Shown here piece by piece: positions 1 to 11,866 of a stretch of 64,000 nucleotides of DNA. The notes beneath the pieces are model-generated. The model saw only the letters and a program-made list of their open reading frames with translations, had not been told where the DNA came from and did no database searches. Numbering within the stretch: position 1 is the first letter of the stretch; every line of letters starts with the position of its first letter. Both the position numbers and the translations under genes were made by a program. Source of the DNA: Cinnamomum chago (Eukaryota; Streptophyta; Magnoliopsida; Laurales; Lauraceae); the NCBI GenBank assembly GCA_038049695.1, contig CP142451.1:127724501-127788500 (forward strand). Direction: 5' to 3'.

Positions 1-772
1 AGCTCCAACCTGAATATTTCATACAGCATTATGTAACATGGCAACTTTTGGTATTAAGCCTTTGGTCAAATGCAGCCATTATTTATTTCAGAAGCTAGAG
101 GGCTTCAATTTGGAGAGGTTTCTTAGGAGAATTCTGAAGACAAAGGCTTTCTAAGGATTTTTCTTTTCCCTCCTACTGGGATGGACAGACTGGGTGAGTG
201 ATCGAGTTTGTGGTCACCTGAGATGGTTCTCCACCTCTATTTCCCATGCAATTAAATCCAAGCATGAGAAAAAAAATAGGTAGTATATGAGAAAAGCCCT
301 TCCTAGGAAATCATGGCAAACCTGTGCAGACCAATTGATTGGTGCATTGACACCGTTCTTTTATTTGAGAATCCGACCATCAAGTTATCGTTGCCATTTA
401 TTTTTTTTTTGTTCCATTGTCCAACATATATTCTAATTGCCCGTCTGAAAGACCACAAACCATGTGATAATCATATTAGCTTCAACATCCCCAGCAATGC
501 AGGGGTTAGTTTGAGTGCTTTCAATTTGAACTCTTTATGGCCAACTGGCTAATGCAACCCTCTTTTTTGAAGCTTAGGAGCAGCACAAACTGAGGTACTA
601 CTTCATGTGGGGGTAGAATTAATTATCTGGAGCAGAACTTTCAAATGAGGCAGACAACTGGACCAACACAAGGCTCTTTGTAATGTTTGACAGGAGAAAG
701 GGATCATTGAAAAAGGATATCCTCAAAGACAGTGGAACTTTTCAATGCTAACCAATCCTACCAAAATCTCAA

Positions 773-826
773 GGCATCAGTAGAGACGGCGGCATCAGTA
801 GAGACGGCGGCATAAGTAGAGACAGC
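773..826. repeat. 18-bp tandem repeat, three units
   Basis: The unit GGCATCAGTAGAGACGGC occurs twice exactly (773-790, 791-808) and a third time with two changes (809-826). It is not in a recognised gene. Confidence 0.85.
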
Positions 827-1735
827 GGAAATACTTTTCAAGAAAATGAATTAAAGCAATTCAATGGACCATCAAAAGAAGGTGCCTTGGGTAACATCAG
901 ACCATGTTAGGCTCAACAGAATCACACTGCATTTAGCTCTTCCCCTCTCTTTCAAAGCAAACAAAATTTTCTTGGATTAGATCATTGACTACAAATACAA
1001 TGGGGAGCTACCATCAACAATTGAATGTCGTCTTGGGTCACTGTATGTGCCAGAATGGACAACACTAAACCTTCACTGTATGAGTTTCTTAATGACCCAT
1101 GTGCTGAGTGTAGACAACTGGTGTTTTTTCGTTTTAGAAAGGTGTGTAGATTACTTGGTTTACACTTAAAACAATGGTTCATGAATTTGAACTGTTCTGA
1201 CAGTGGTTCGTTCTCTGCCATAGCCAATTACAGATAAATAGGATTAGATTTACAGGTATATTGGGTGCAGGGCAACCGAGTTCCAATAATCTAAACCATT
1301 GAAAACATTTTCGGCAATGGGATAAGCATGTCGATTCGATTAGCCACGCATTTTTCTAGATTACAGCAATTGAAAGTATTTTACATGCTTTTGATCATAT
1401 TTGGCCTGCATACAACTGGCTGAGAAAAAAAAAAAAGAATGGGAATGCTTCAGAAGATATTGATGATCCAGGCCAAACAATCCAAACTTTTGGTCTTGGA
1501 TGCGTATATTTACACCATATATTTGGAGGATATTGGATCAGACATGAAGGACTTCCCCAATCAGAAAGCATATTTTGGGTCCCCCACAATATCAACAATG
1601 AGTATGGATTGGTCCCAACCCCTTTCATGAAAGCTGAGTCCTTTCTTTGAGAATGGCATCTTTAGATGCAAAGATCAGTATGAGAAAGACGTCTAACTTT
1701 TCCCCACAAACCTTGCAGTATCTAAAAAGAGATCC

Positions 1736-1849
1736 CCATATGAGTCAATGTGCATGCTGGAGAAGATAAAAGAGAGAGATCCAAAGCATATACCATATGA
1801 GTCAATGTGCATGCTGGAGAAGATAAAAGAGAAAGTTCCAAAGCATATA
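1736..1849. repeat. 57-bp tandem duplication
   Basis: Two adjacent, nearly identical 57-bp units start with CCATATGAGTCAATG at 1736 and 1793. They lie just beyond the 3' end of the iron transporter gene. Confidence 0.85.
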
Positions 1850-1998
1850 ACCAGAAAAGCCAACTGAAAAGAAGCTTGTTGAGAATCTAACTCTCTTCAT
1901 TCCTTCACTTTGAAAAAGTAAAACGTAGAAAGGAAAATAATTCAGTCTTGTCCCCTGTGCTGCAAATGGGCCCGAATTCTATCTAAAGGAGAAGTGGA

Positions 1999-4900
1999 TT
2001 ATGCTTGGACAACCCTGGCAATGCCAAAAGCTGCGGCAGAGGCAATGGCACCCACAAAAGCCGTCTGCAGTGCACTCCTCACCGGCCTGTTCCCCGTGAA
2101 ATGGCCCTTCACGTAGCCAAAGAAGAGTAAGGCCACAAGCGTTACAACCACCGACGTCAGCACCGCCTTTCTTGCAATTCGGATGAACATGTAAGGGACA
2201 AGGGGAACCAGACCACCCACAATGTATGCAAGCGCGATTGTAAATGCACTCTCCAACGCTCTTCTAGGATGGGGCTTCTCCAACCCCAGCTCAAACCTGC
2301 ATTAGATTATCATCTCATCAGAAAAATATGAATTTAAGGCAGAGATGATGGGGGTCTAGTATTGTTTTGGGGATTGACTCAGTGTCAAACGCAAAAATAA
2401 TTCCATCACTCTATAGTCACTGGAGAAAGTGAATCCGGTTTGCTCTGGATATGAACAATCACCGTATAAACAGAGATCGAACAGCATGAAAGCAACCTTG
2501 GTTTGATCCTTGAACGTTCCAATTATCATACAATTGTTCCCTCTGTACAAGCAAGCATTAAGATAGAAGTGTTATAAGTAACATTCAATTATTGGTGTTT
2601 CCAGTGATGAAGACCATCCATTTCTCATACAATGGACATCCATCCAAAAAACACTGCGCCTTCCAACTGATGATGATTCATAGTTAATGGTTAACAAGCA
2701 ATAATTTATCCTTGTCAACATTTTAATGGCCACCACGCAAAGATTGTACCAATTCACAATTGGACAAAGCAGTAAGTCCTAACAATAGCGTTTCTATTTC
2801 CTTTTCGTTTCTTCTTTTTATCACCATCTGTTCTCCATTTTGATTTGTTAGAACCATACAAGTCTCAAATTGATCACTTGACTTGTTTTTCTATAACTGA
2901 ACATCTTACTGGGTGGCCATGATTATCCAATTGATTGCTTTACATCCTGTTAACTACATGGCATATGAAATAAATGGTATGCATCAAATGAAAGGCATGC
3001 CCACATATCAAAATGCATCCATAAGGCACTGGAACTAATCAATGTAAACCCCAAACCCCCTGCCCCCTCACCCAAAACGCCCCGCGCACGCGCACAACAT
3101 ACACAGAACCACCCCCCACCAAACGCACGCCCCGCGCACGCACACAACACACACAAAGAAACAAAAAAGAAAAAAAAAAAGAAGAAGACAAATAGAAAGT
3201 GCAACAGACATACTTCATCATGAACTCAAGCCATGCTTTTGGATTTTTGCGAAGGGCATTCACCACTGGACCATATTCATGTGGTTCCAGACCATATTGA
3301 GAGAGTATCTCTGCAATCTCAGCTGCTTCTGTAATGTAACAAGAATCACAACATTATTACCACCATCGCTGCTGCTATTAACAAAATCAATGAAGTAAAA
3401 ATGGTTACTGCATTGCGATGTTTTTTTCTCAATTGTTCTGTGTAAAAGACCCAAGATCTTCATCTGGTGGGGGTCCTACCATTAGTTCTAGAGCATGTCA
3501 AGTGAATGTAATAAGACTAGACCAAGTCAAATTGATTGCATTGAGTTGCCTTATTCAAGTTGGGTCACAGATATTCAGATATCAACGATAAAAACAATGT
3601 CGAATTTATCTAGTTTCATAAATTTTTGACATAATTATCACAAATTTTTTTTAATATCAGCAATATTAATGACATTGTTTGAATTAATTCCTTCCTCGAA
3701 CAATTTTGATTATGAGACATTAATTTAAAAAATAAATAAGACCTGTAAGACCAGCTCCCAGATGCTACTGCCACCAACACCACCACCACATACATAGAGC
3801 AATAAAACTGCTGCTTAGTATAAGTTGTGTGCAAATTCATGTGGAGCAACAAGAGACCATGGCACAGTGGAATGTGCTCTGTGGTGGAAAGCTTATGGGT
3901 CCGTTCAAGTCATGTTCCGAATTAAAAAACAAATGGAATTTCCATTAATGGCAACAACAAAATTGGAACTATGCCCATTAATAACAATAACAAAAAGGAA
4001 AAAAAAGGAATTGCTCCCACTAACTAGAAGCCCGGATCCTCTGAGGATTTAACCTAGAGAAATCCCAAGTTAAAGATTGGATTGACTATTTGATGAAAAG
4101 TAATTTTTATGCATATTTATTATCACGTAAGCAATCAATCAAATGGTGGAACAAACTCTGATGGGCGTAAAACTTGAAAATACCTTTTATAAGACAGGCA
4201 TTTATTTCGAACGCTTTAGACTACAATTGGTGGCGCGACTGTGGAGTCACACTCCTCTTAACTCAGGATTTCTCCATGTTAAAACCTCAGAGGATCCACA
4301 TTCACAAACTAGACACGACAGTGATGGCGACAAATGACAACATGTGAACTCATGTATTCTATCTACAAAATGATATATTAGTGGAATCATGTCCATATAT
4401 ATATATATATATATATTTTCCATTTTCTAGATTCAACCTAGTGCACTTACATGCCTTATTTAATCATACATTTATTCTATTCTAAGATCAATGATACCTA
4501 TTAGATCTAGCACTAATCGTTTTATTAAAAAAAGAGCCTTTCGTCCTAATAGGGGTGACCCACCATTAAAAAGAAAAGGAAAGAAATTACCAAAGATAAA
4601 AAGATCAATCTCATCAAGGGTTATTAGCCATCCATCTGATCAAGGTAAAATGAAGACATTTGGGACCAGTGGGTCCCATCCACCCAGGGGCGGACCCACA
4701 TACATCCATGTGGGGGTGGACGCACCCATTGTACCTCCCACTTCTTAAACTATAATGAAAATTCTAACTCTACTATGAAAATCTACATAAAAATTCGGCA
4801 GCAGCCTCCAAAACGCACAAGAAAATTCAGGGTTTATTCCAAAAAACCAATTGCTTGTTACGGCATGCACCCCTCAAATGAAAATCCTAGGTCCACCACT

Positions 4901-5459
4901 GCACCCACCTGTATCAGGGACATTGATGATCTCCTCCTCTTCTCTTTTCATCTCACGCATGTAATGATCTGCCTCGCTCTTAGCCGCCAAGTATCTGCAA
5001 ACATACATACATGTACATCCAAGGTTTATCCATCATTCCAAATTAAATGATAGATAACAAGCTTAAGATTGCTTGATTGATACATTTGGCCACCCCCCAC
5101 AAAAGAAAAGCCAATAAAAATGCAATCTTTGGAAACTGAACTGATATGGATTGGAGGGTGCGTTTGGGTGCACCCCAAAACTTAAAATCTCAAACTGTTT
5201 TTTTGGAGATTGATTAGAAATATACGAACCCGCCGAGTCCCATGGAGATAGCACCAGCGGCAACTTCGGCTAGGCCTGCAGTGAGGATGATGGAGGAGGA
5301 GGCGTTGGCGCCGGAGAGGCCGGCTGCGAGAGCGAATGGGACGGTGAGGCCATCGGAGACGCCGATGATGATGTCTCTCACCACCTCTCCTGCCGTAAAG
5401 TGCTTCTCTGCGTGAGACAACAGAGGCTTCATTGTCGTTGATACTCCCTCCTCCTCCAT
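1999..5459 (-). CDS. VIT1: Vacuolar iron transporter (VIT1/CCC1 family), four exons
   Basis: This gene probably moves Fe(II) (and Mn) into the vacuole across the tonoplast. Exons on the minus strand are 5459-5230, 4994-4909, 3328-3214 and 2296-1999 (stop TAA). All introns are GT-AG with matching phases, giving 242 residues against about 250 for plant VITs. The N-terminal half has the first two membrane helices, with GVSDGL (Asp36) and SMGLGGYLAAKSEADHY (Met73). A charged cytosolic segment follows, with Glu95, Glu98, Glu106 and Glu109, then FMMKFE (Met142, Met143, Glu146), then three more hydrophobic segments. With a constant offset of 7, these fall on the metal-binding residues I recall from the Eucalyptus VIT1 structure, so transport looks intact. 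The start Met is the first in a long open exon and has a pyrimidine-rich leader (as read on the plus strand) upstream. Intron 2 carries a hAT-type MITE. Confidence 0.93.
4395..4417. repeat. (AT)n microsatellite in VIT1 intron 2
   Basis: An uninterrupted alternating AT tract within the second intron of the iron transporter gene. Other AT tracts in the window lie near 17903, 22935, 23482 and 34230. Confidence 0.8.
4685..4901. mobile_element. hAT-type MITE inserted at a VIT1 splice donor
   Basis: The 217-bp element starts CAGGGGCGGACC and ends TCCACCACTG, so its ends are inverted repeats of the hAT type. The flanks are CATCCACC (4677-4684) and CACCCACC (4902-4909), an 8-bp target duplication with one mismatch. 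It lies in VIT1 intron 2. The right-hand target copy contains the 5' splice site of exon 2, so insertion occurred within a few bases of the donor. A related copy lies at 43164-43349. It is too short to encode anything. Confidence 0.85.
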
Positions 5460-5464
5460 TCTTA

Positions 5465-5560
5465 TTTCAGATAGTCTTCTTCTTCTCTTTCTTCCTCTCT
5501 CTCTTCTCTTTCAGATAGTCGTCTTCTTCTTCTGCTTCTCTCTCTCTCTTTCAGATAGTC
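5465..5560 (-). promoter_or_regulatory. Triplicated motif in the VIT1 5' leader
   Basis: TTTCAGATAGTC (plus-strand reading) occurs at 5465-5476, 5509-5520 and 5549-5560, separated by CT-rich runs. The first copy ends only a few bases upstream of the VIT1 start codon. On the transcribed strand this is a purine-rich leader with three GACTATCTGAAA motifs. It may be a slipped-strand repeat or a translation/transcription control region; the sequence alone does not decide. Confidence 0.55.
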
Positions 5561-5576
5561 GTCTTCTTCTAGTAAT

Positions 5577-6295
5577 GAAAAAGAAAAGTTGTAGGCAGTG
5601 GACTGTAGCATAGAAAGGTGGAGGCAGGTAGAAGTGAAAAAGATGTGATCTTTGGAGTTGTATTAATAACTACAAAGGCTACAAAGAGAATATCATTGGA
5701 ATTGATGGAGAGAATGAGGTTCATTTCCACAGAGGCACAGATACACACAGATACCCTCCACGTGGTATACATGTAACAGAGAAGAAAGACAAAGCGACGC
5801 TCCAACTTTGTGAATGATCTAGGTCTGGGTCAATCCGGGCATCAATATTAGGCACATAAGTTACTGTAAAGGCTTTGGCTTAGGAAATGGGCCCATGAAC
5901 ATACCTCCAAGTGGCATGGATGTAATTGAAAAGGCTGTACAAGTCGTGGGCTGATAGTAATGAAATTTTGACTTGTAACTGAGTACTAATCATGATTTTG
6001 GATCCAAGGGCTGCAACAGATGGTTCTCTTTGTGCAGTGCTATAAATCAGTATGGAAGGTCGACCAATAGTCCTCCTCATACTGTACTAGTGCTCAAAAT
6101 TTGTGATTGATCATCACATCTGAAACATGTGATTGTAACACAAAAACTAGAATGAGATTTGACCCAATGGTAGATTAAGGACAGTGCTTTGTTTTCACCT
6201 GTTTAGATTTAGTAGTTAAGCTCCACAGATTGATCTATAAGATTGTGCATCATTAGTCTAGGATATTGCTCTCAGATTATCTGGATTCACATTCA
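5577..6295. other. Upstream region of VIT1, otherwise featureless
   Basis: This presumably holds the VIT1 promoter. No clear TATA box at a convincing distance and no iron-response element was recognised. Short reading frames here have no resemblance to known proteins. Confidence 0.4.
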
Positions 6296-6300
6296 CTTTG

Positions 6301-9057
6301 TGTCACATCCCGGTCCCGAAATCACCCTGGCCTAGGGTAATTCCCGAGGTGTGCCACACGTACTCCCGCATGTTGTACCTGTCTCGAGCCAAACACAACA
6401 CACGAAGGAGAGAAAGTCGACTATTCCACATGTGAGAACACATAACATATCATATAGCGGAAGTCGTAATTCATTTAGATAAGGTATCAAATTCCATCAA
6501 GGTAAATTAAACATTTAAGTTTTATACAAGGAAGTAAACAAATATATACATTCAGTTTTACAAAAGAGGGATCAATAAAAGAATCCCTGTACAACCATTT
6601 CAAGAACCTATACATTCACTACCAAAAGTATGTTCAAAAGAATTTCGTATGACCATATGAAAAGGATAGTCACACGAACTATGATATTTACTATTGTAGT
6701 TCGCGCTCCGAGGAGATCAATCTAGACTGGCCCTGGTTCTGGCCACTCTTCTAGTCCTGCTGGTACCTCCTGGGTACCCTCCTCTCTCTCCTGGGCCTCT
6801 TCAGGACCGGGAGCTGTATCTGCGTCTGTGACACCAAATGTAGTATCTCAATACGACGATTTTTAGCAAGTATAAGCACAATAAGAAATTACATAATGTT
6901 GCAACTTTGAAATTTATACGAGTAAATTAGTGAAGAGTAATGATAGTATCGCTATGCAAATTGTGCTTGAATTAATCATGCTGAGGAATCAATAAATAAG
7001 AAACCATACAAATGTGGCTACTACTTAAAGCTCATCCTCTCAAAGAGAGCGAAATCTTGTTGGGATGTCACCAGCGGCCCGGCCAAAGGCTAACTGGCTA
7101 CCCGGTTCTGGAGTTCCGGTACTCCAGGCGACATACTGCAGTAGTCTCTCAAATACGAACCCAAGTGCTGGCCCCGTCGGGCGTCACAGGGTCGAAGCTA
7201 GGTAGTGCCGACTCAATCGAAATCAAACGAATCGAATAATAAGTGGACTCGAGTGAGTTTGTATTTCACATCATTTCTAAACGAATCAATTCAATCCATA
7301 TCTCATCATATCATATACTCACTCAATCCACCTTTCTCATGATTTCTGAACAAATATACCACATATAGTAAATAGTGGAGGAAATAAAGGAAATAAAGCT
7401 ATTGAATCTCAAAGGATCTGAGAAATGAAATAAACTTATTTACTTATAATGATTGAACTGTCAAATGAAAATATATTCCAATATGAAATGCAATAAGTCA
7501 AGGAGTCAATGAATCTTACTAACCATTTCTAACTACTTCTGTTAGTCTCTCACCATCCAATACAAGGTAAGTTTAGCAACCCAATGTATTACTACATTAC
7601 CAGGTGTCACCATTTATGAGAAATACATTAAGTTCCTAAACTAACCCTCAGGGCATAATGTTAGACTCATAAACATCCATTAGGCCAATTAATAAGGTTA
7701 ACGGTTCCATTTTAAGGCCATAAAGTCTCTCAAGTTCTTAATTTCCTAAGGGAATAAGGGTAGGCACCTTAAGTATCCATTTGGAACCTTTAAGGTGGGT
7801 TAAAGTAAGTTAGGGATGACAATTCACTCAAAGATTGGGGTCAAAAAGAGGTCCAATACATAGCAGTAGGTTCGCTCGAGCGGACCCCAGTTCGCTCGAG
7901 CGGACCCCTTTCCAGAGCCTTGAAGGTTCGAGCGCATTTTATTCAATCGCTCGAACGGTTGGTTCGCTCGAGCGATGTGTCCAGTTCGCTCGAGCGAACT
8001 GTCCAGAACTCTTGTTCCGGATTTCCTTTTCCTTCCATTTCTCATTTCTCTTCCTCTTACATATTCCCTCCCACTACTAAACCTGCATAAGAATGGAGCC
8101 TTCATGTTCCCATTCATCATAAAATCACAAATAATCCATCCATTCACTCCCATAAACTTGAAATCATCTAAAACATTCATTTATTAAAAACTAGGAGCAT
8201 TAAATGAATATCATGGAGTCAATGAAATAAACAAGAATGTAATCCTTAGTATGCATATACTTGCCTCTATTTTAAGCTTTTCACTTCTTATACCCTCTTT
8301 TGATGTTCCAAGCTTTAAAACCCCCAATATTTCCAACCCTAAACACAATATCCATGAAAAACTCATGAATATGAATGCATGTCTAACATAAGGTCTTTTG
8401 ACTCTAATACAACTCAAAAATCCAAACAAAAGAGTTTGGAACCTACCTCTTGTAAATGATTCCGAATTTGAAGTTGAGAAGAAAGGTTCTCTTGAAACAA
8501 GAGGTGGAGAAGATGAAGAAGAAGAGCTCCACTTATCTTCACTTGCACTTGTCAAAGCTAATTAATTTAGGGAAAGGGAGGGAATTTGAAATGAAAGAAG
8601 AGAAAAAGGAGTTCTCTCTCTCTCACTCTACAACACACACACAGCCACCAAATGAAATGAGTCAATGGGGTTTGGTGTAGGATGATAAAGATGGACATTT
8701 TGCAGGAAAGCCACTAGCTTTGTGTATTTTCAGTTTGAGTCAAACGATAGCCCAATTCCTCAACGAGCGATTAAATGAAGTAAAGTCAAATACGAAAATC
8801 GACGTGCTCAACAAGATACACGCGATGACGCCAAAATGACGTGAAAACGATGAAAAACTAGGAAATCAATAATTACGGAAAAGTCCTTGACTCAATCCAA
8901 TTGAGTCAATTCAGCTCTACTCAATTAATCAAAACTCAAGACTCGAGTTGACTCGGTCTAAGAGATTAAATTAATGATTTATAACTAAACACGATTAATT
9001 AAACTAAATCCCCATTAATTAGCATTAATGAAGATTTAATTGGGTTGGGGTGTAACA
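6301..9057. mobile_element. Solo LTR of an LTR retrotransposon (probably Ty3/gypsy)
   Basis: The 2757-bp block begins TGTCACATCC and ends GGTGTAACA, the TG...CA ends of an LTR. It is flanked by a perfect 5-bp target duplication, CTTTG, at 6296-6300 and 9058-9062. No gag, protease, reverse transcriptase or integrase similarity and no second LTR copy lies beside it. It is therefore best read as the solo LTR left after recombination between the two ends of a full element. The length and ends suggest a long-LTR gypsy-type family, but the lineage is inferred only. The intact target duplication suggests a fairly young insertion. Short reading frames inside it are not viral genes. Confidence 0.85.
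7866..8002. repeat. Cluster of CGCTCGAGCG palindromes inside the solo LTR
   Basis: At least three full CGCTCGAGCG cores and two or three degenerate half-copies lie within about 135 bp. One, AGTTCGCTCGAGCGAACT at 7983-8000, is a perfect 18-bp palindrome. Their position inside an LTR suggests transcription-factor sites or an RNA structure of the former element. The function is not known to me. Confidence 0.8.
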
Positions 9058-9340
9058 CTTTGTCTAAGTTCAACCTCCTTAGGAACTCTGCTTAAATATT
9101 TGAACCTTGTTTTTTTCCAAAAGGCCAGTTGGGGTTGGTTATGGGCCTGGTCCAGCCAAATTCACGTATTTAATTAAGGGCCTGATGGCAGACCCAAATT
9201 TATTTGGGTCCACGCAATAGACCCCAAAGGGGTCGAAAGAAAAAGAAAGGACTTTCTTTGTCCAATCCATGGTGGGGACAAGCTCCTGAATTGGGTCCCT
9301 CTCTAGTTACTACACCCTACCCCATGGCCCATCCTAGCAG

Positions 9341-9964
9341 AAGATGAAGACAATTTAGACCACCATTTTTTCTCCTGTGGTTAGATTATAGAGATATAAT
9401 TTATAAATTGGAGACAGATTCCCAGATTGGACTCATCTTCTTTGGGAGACAAATGGGAATGTCAGTACCTGCAGAGAGCAGTTCAACGTGCCATGTGATC
9501 AACACAACAAAATAAACTGAGAAAAACATACTCCTGCTGCTGCAGTCAGATGTCTAGATGCCTTGCTCATGGGATGGGTTTTCTATTTCTTGCAATTTCA
9601 CTTGGTTGTCCTCATCATTTGGTAGTTCCTATTGCTTTCATTTGTGTCTAAATTCTTAGCATGCTGTATTAGCCATTTTGACTAATAGAATTCTTCAGAT
9701 TCCATCTTTTCAAATTTTGTAGGTCCTAAATATTTAAAAATTTAATTGAGAGACAGCATTTGAAAAATATGGTTATCCTTGACAACGTGCAATTTTTATG
9801 TGTTTTTTTCAGACAAACCAGTTAAGGTGATTATTTGGGTCATCTGCCTCACAGATGTACAGTAAGTGTTCTTGACTCTATCTCGAAACATGGCCCACTT
9901 CCTTTTTTAGGATTGGCCCTGTCTTTTCCAATTGGCTATCCATGAAATATCTCCATTAGATGAA
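9341..9964. repeat. Dispersed direct repeat, copy 1
   Basis: This segment begins around GATGAAGACAATTTAGACC and ends near ATCTCCATTAGATGA. It reappears, diverged and with small indels, at about 10428-11018. No coding potential was recognised, and no terminal inverted repeats were found at the limits of similarity. Confidence 0.8.
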
Positions 9965-10427
9965 AATACATAATGACTTATAGTAAAATTAGCACATGTA
10001 TGCAATGTAAAAAAAAATTATAAAAGAGAAAGTGGGTTTTTCATTCTTCTTCTTTATTCATACATCAAAGTTTAGTCTGCAACCTATAAATTCTTTCAAT
10101 TTCTTCAATAAGAAGATGTGCTTTCTCATCTTTCTCTCTTGGACCGTAAGGTTTGGGGCAAGTCTAAGGTGAGAATGAAAAAAAAAAAAAAAAAAACCTC
10201 TTCCTCAATCTCCATCAAGCTTTCTTTATCTGTTCTCATTTTCTTCATTTCATTTCCTTTCTTTTTCTTTCCGTTTGCTGTCTTGAATCAGCAATATTCT
10301 TATTTCCATTTTTCTAAGAGTCGAAACCATTTTAAAAAAGCCCTAAATAATGGTTGGCTACACATGGAGGGGCCAAAGTACTATTTTGAGTGGAGTTACT
10401 GTTGTATGGCCAAACACCAACCAGAAA

Positions 10428-11018
10428 GATGAAGACAATTTAGACCACATTTTTTCCTCCTGTGGTTAGATTATAGAGATATAGTTTATGAGTTGGAGAC
10501 AGATTCCTTTTTTTTGGAGACAAATGGGAATGTCGGTACCTGCAGAGAGCAGTTCAACGTGCCCTGTGATCAACACATCAAAATAAACTGAGAAAAACAA
10601 ACTCCTGCTGCTGCAGTCAGATGTCTAGATACCTTGCTCCTGGGATGGGTTTTCTATTTCTTGCAATTTCACTTGGCTGTCCTCATCATTAGGGGTATAT
10701 CATATTGCTTTCAATCGTTTCTAAAATTTTAGCACGCTGTATTAGCTTTTTTCTACTTATAGAATCCTCCAAATTCCATCTTTTGAGATTGTCTAGGTCT
10801 TGAATATTTGTAAATCCAGTTGAGGGACAACATTTGAAAAGTGCAGATATCCTCCACAACTATGCAATTTTCACGTATTTTTTTTCGGACAAACAAGTTA
10901 AGGTGATTATTTGGGCCATCTGCCTCGCAGATGTACAGTAAGTGTTCTTGACTCTATCTCGAGGGGGGCATATTTCAGGGCTCACTTTGGCTACCGACGA
11001 AATCTCTCCATTAGATGA
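10428..11018. repeat. Dispersed direct repeat, copy 2
   Basis: This is a diverged copy of 9341-9964 in the same orientation, including the shared GTACCTGCAGAGAGCAG block. About 460 bp of unrelated sequence with poly-A and T-rich runs separates the copies. An old local duplication, or two copies of an undescribed repeat family, would both fit. Confidence 0.8.
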
Positions 11019-11710
11019 CAGGCATATGATGTATGGCCTAGTTGGTGAAAATTCAACAACAAAATATTTGCGCGAAAATTCAACAACAGATATATGAATG
11101 ATTTTACACCTTTTTGTGATGTTAAATTAAAAATTGATCGATGTCTCAATATATATAGTTGTCTCCAGTGTACCAAGTAAAATCTAGCTGGAATCATTGA
11201 GAATTCCAAACAAGTAAAAGGTTGTAAGTATAAAATTTGATAGGAGCCCATGGTACAATAGAAGGTGCTTACAATGCAATGCAACCTTTCAATCTTATTA
11301 GAATTTGGGTTTTTGGTATTTGACTTCAACTCACCCAACTTAGCTAGATTACACTAAAATTTAGATTGAGCTCTCGGTAGAGAACTGTTTGGATTGCATC
11401 TTGGTTGGTTTCCCATTTGACCACATTCAGATCAAGTGTGCTTAGATTGAACTAATAGTCTAATACTCGGCCCAGTTGGTATGACATCTGTTAAGATATC
11501 TTAATGTTGTGGCTCTGATAACACTTCCTGTGTGCATGTTTGCAGAAGTGTGAAAAACCGTGATTGACAATCAAGCCGCATACAAGGAAGAGAGAAACTC
11601 CAGTTTCTTAGCCCCCCACAAAAGCCCAGCATAATTATCAAAAGTACTTATGACTCTTAACCTGGTCATTGGCCAATCCAATAGACAAATTCGGTCAATC
11701 TGGACACACG
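11019..11710. other. Intergenic, nothing recognised
   Basis: No conserved reading frame, RNA gene or repeat with clear ends was recognised between the second direct repeat and the foldback hairpin. Confidence 0.4.
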
Positions 11711-11730
11711 CCTCTGGAATAAAGTAAAAG

Positions 11731-11866
11731 TCTACGCACCCCGGGATCCTGACCCCGGACGGACCCCGGGGTGACTGGGATCCGTTGGATCCCAGAGGCG
11801 GCTGGGATCCAACGGTTCCCAGTCACCCCGGGGTCCGTCCGGGGTCAGGAACCCGGGGTGCATAGC
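11731..11866. repeat. Foldback hairpin element A (65-bp arms)
   Basis: The left arm 11731-11795 and right arm 11802-11866 are reverse complements with only about four mismatches, around a 6-bp loop. The arms are very GC-rich in an AT-rich neighbourhood. CCTCTGGAATAAA at 11711-11723 recurs as CCTCTGTAGAATAAA at 11868-11882, a possible imperfect target duplication. The sequence next to the loop, GTTGGATCCCAG, is shared with hairpin B at 40041-40169. Confidence 0.9.

Larger units (their letters stand above)
1..1998. other. Intergenic stretch, no gene recognised
   Basis: Only short, poorly conserved reading frames occur here, and none resembles a known protein. The stretch holds two small tandem repeats (listed separately). 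The part next to 1999 should carry the 3' untranslated region of the minus-strand iron transporter, but no canonical AATAAA signal was seen close to its stop codon. Confidence 0.5.

Noticed and set aside
7824-8187. Overlapping frames of up to 118 codons in the solo LTR
   Set aside because: They run through the CGCTCGAGCG palindrome cluster and do not resemble any retroelement protein. The interval is an LTR, not an internal coding region.
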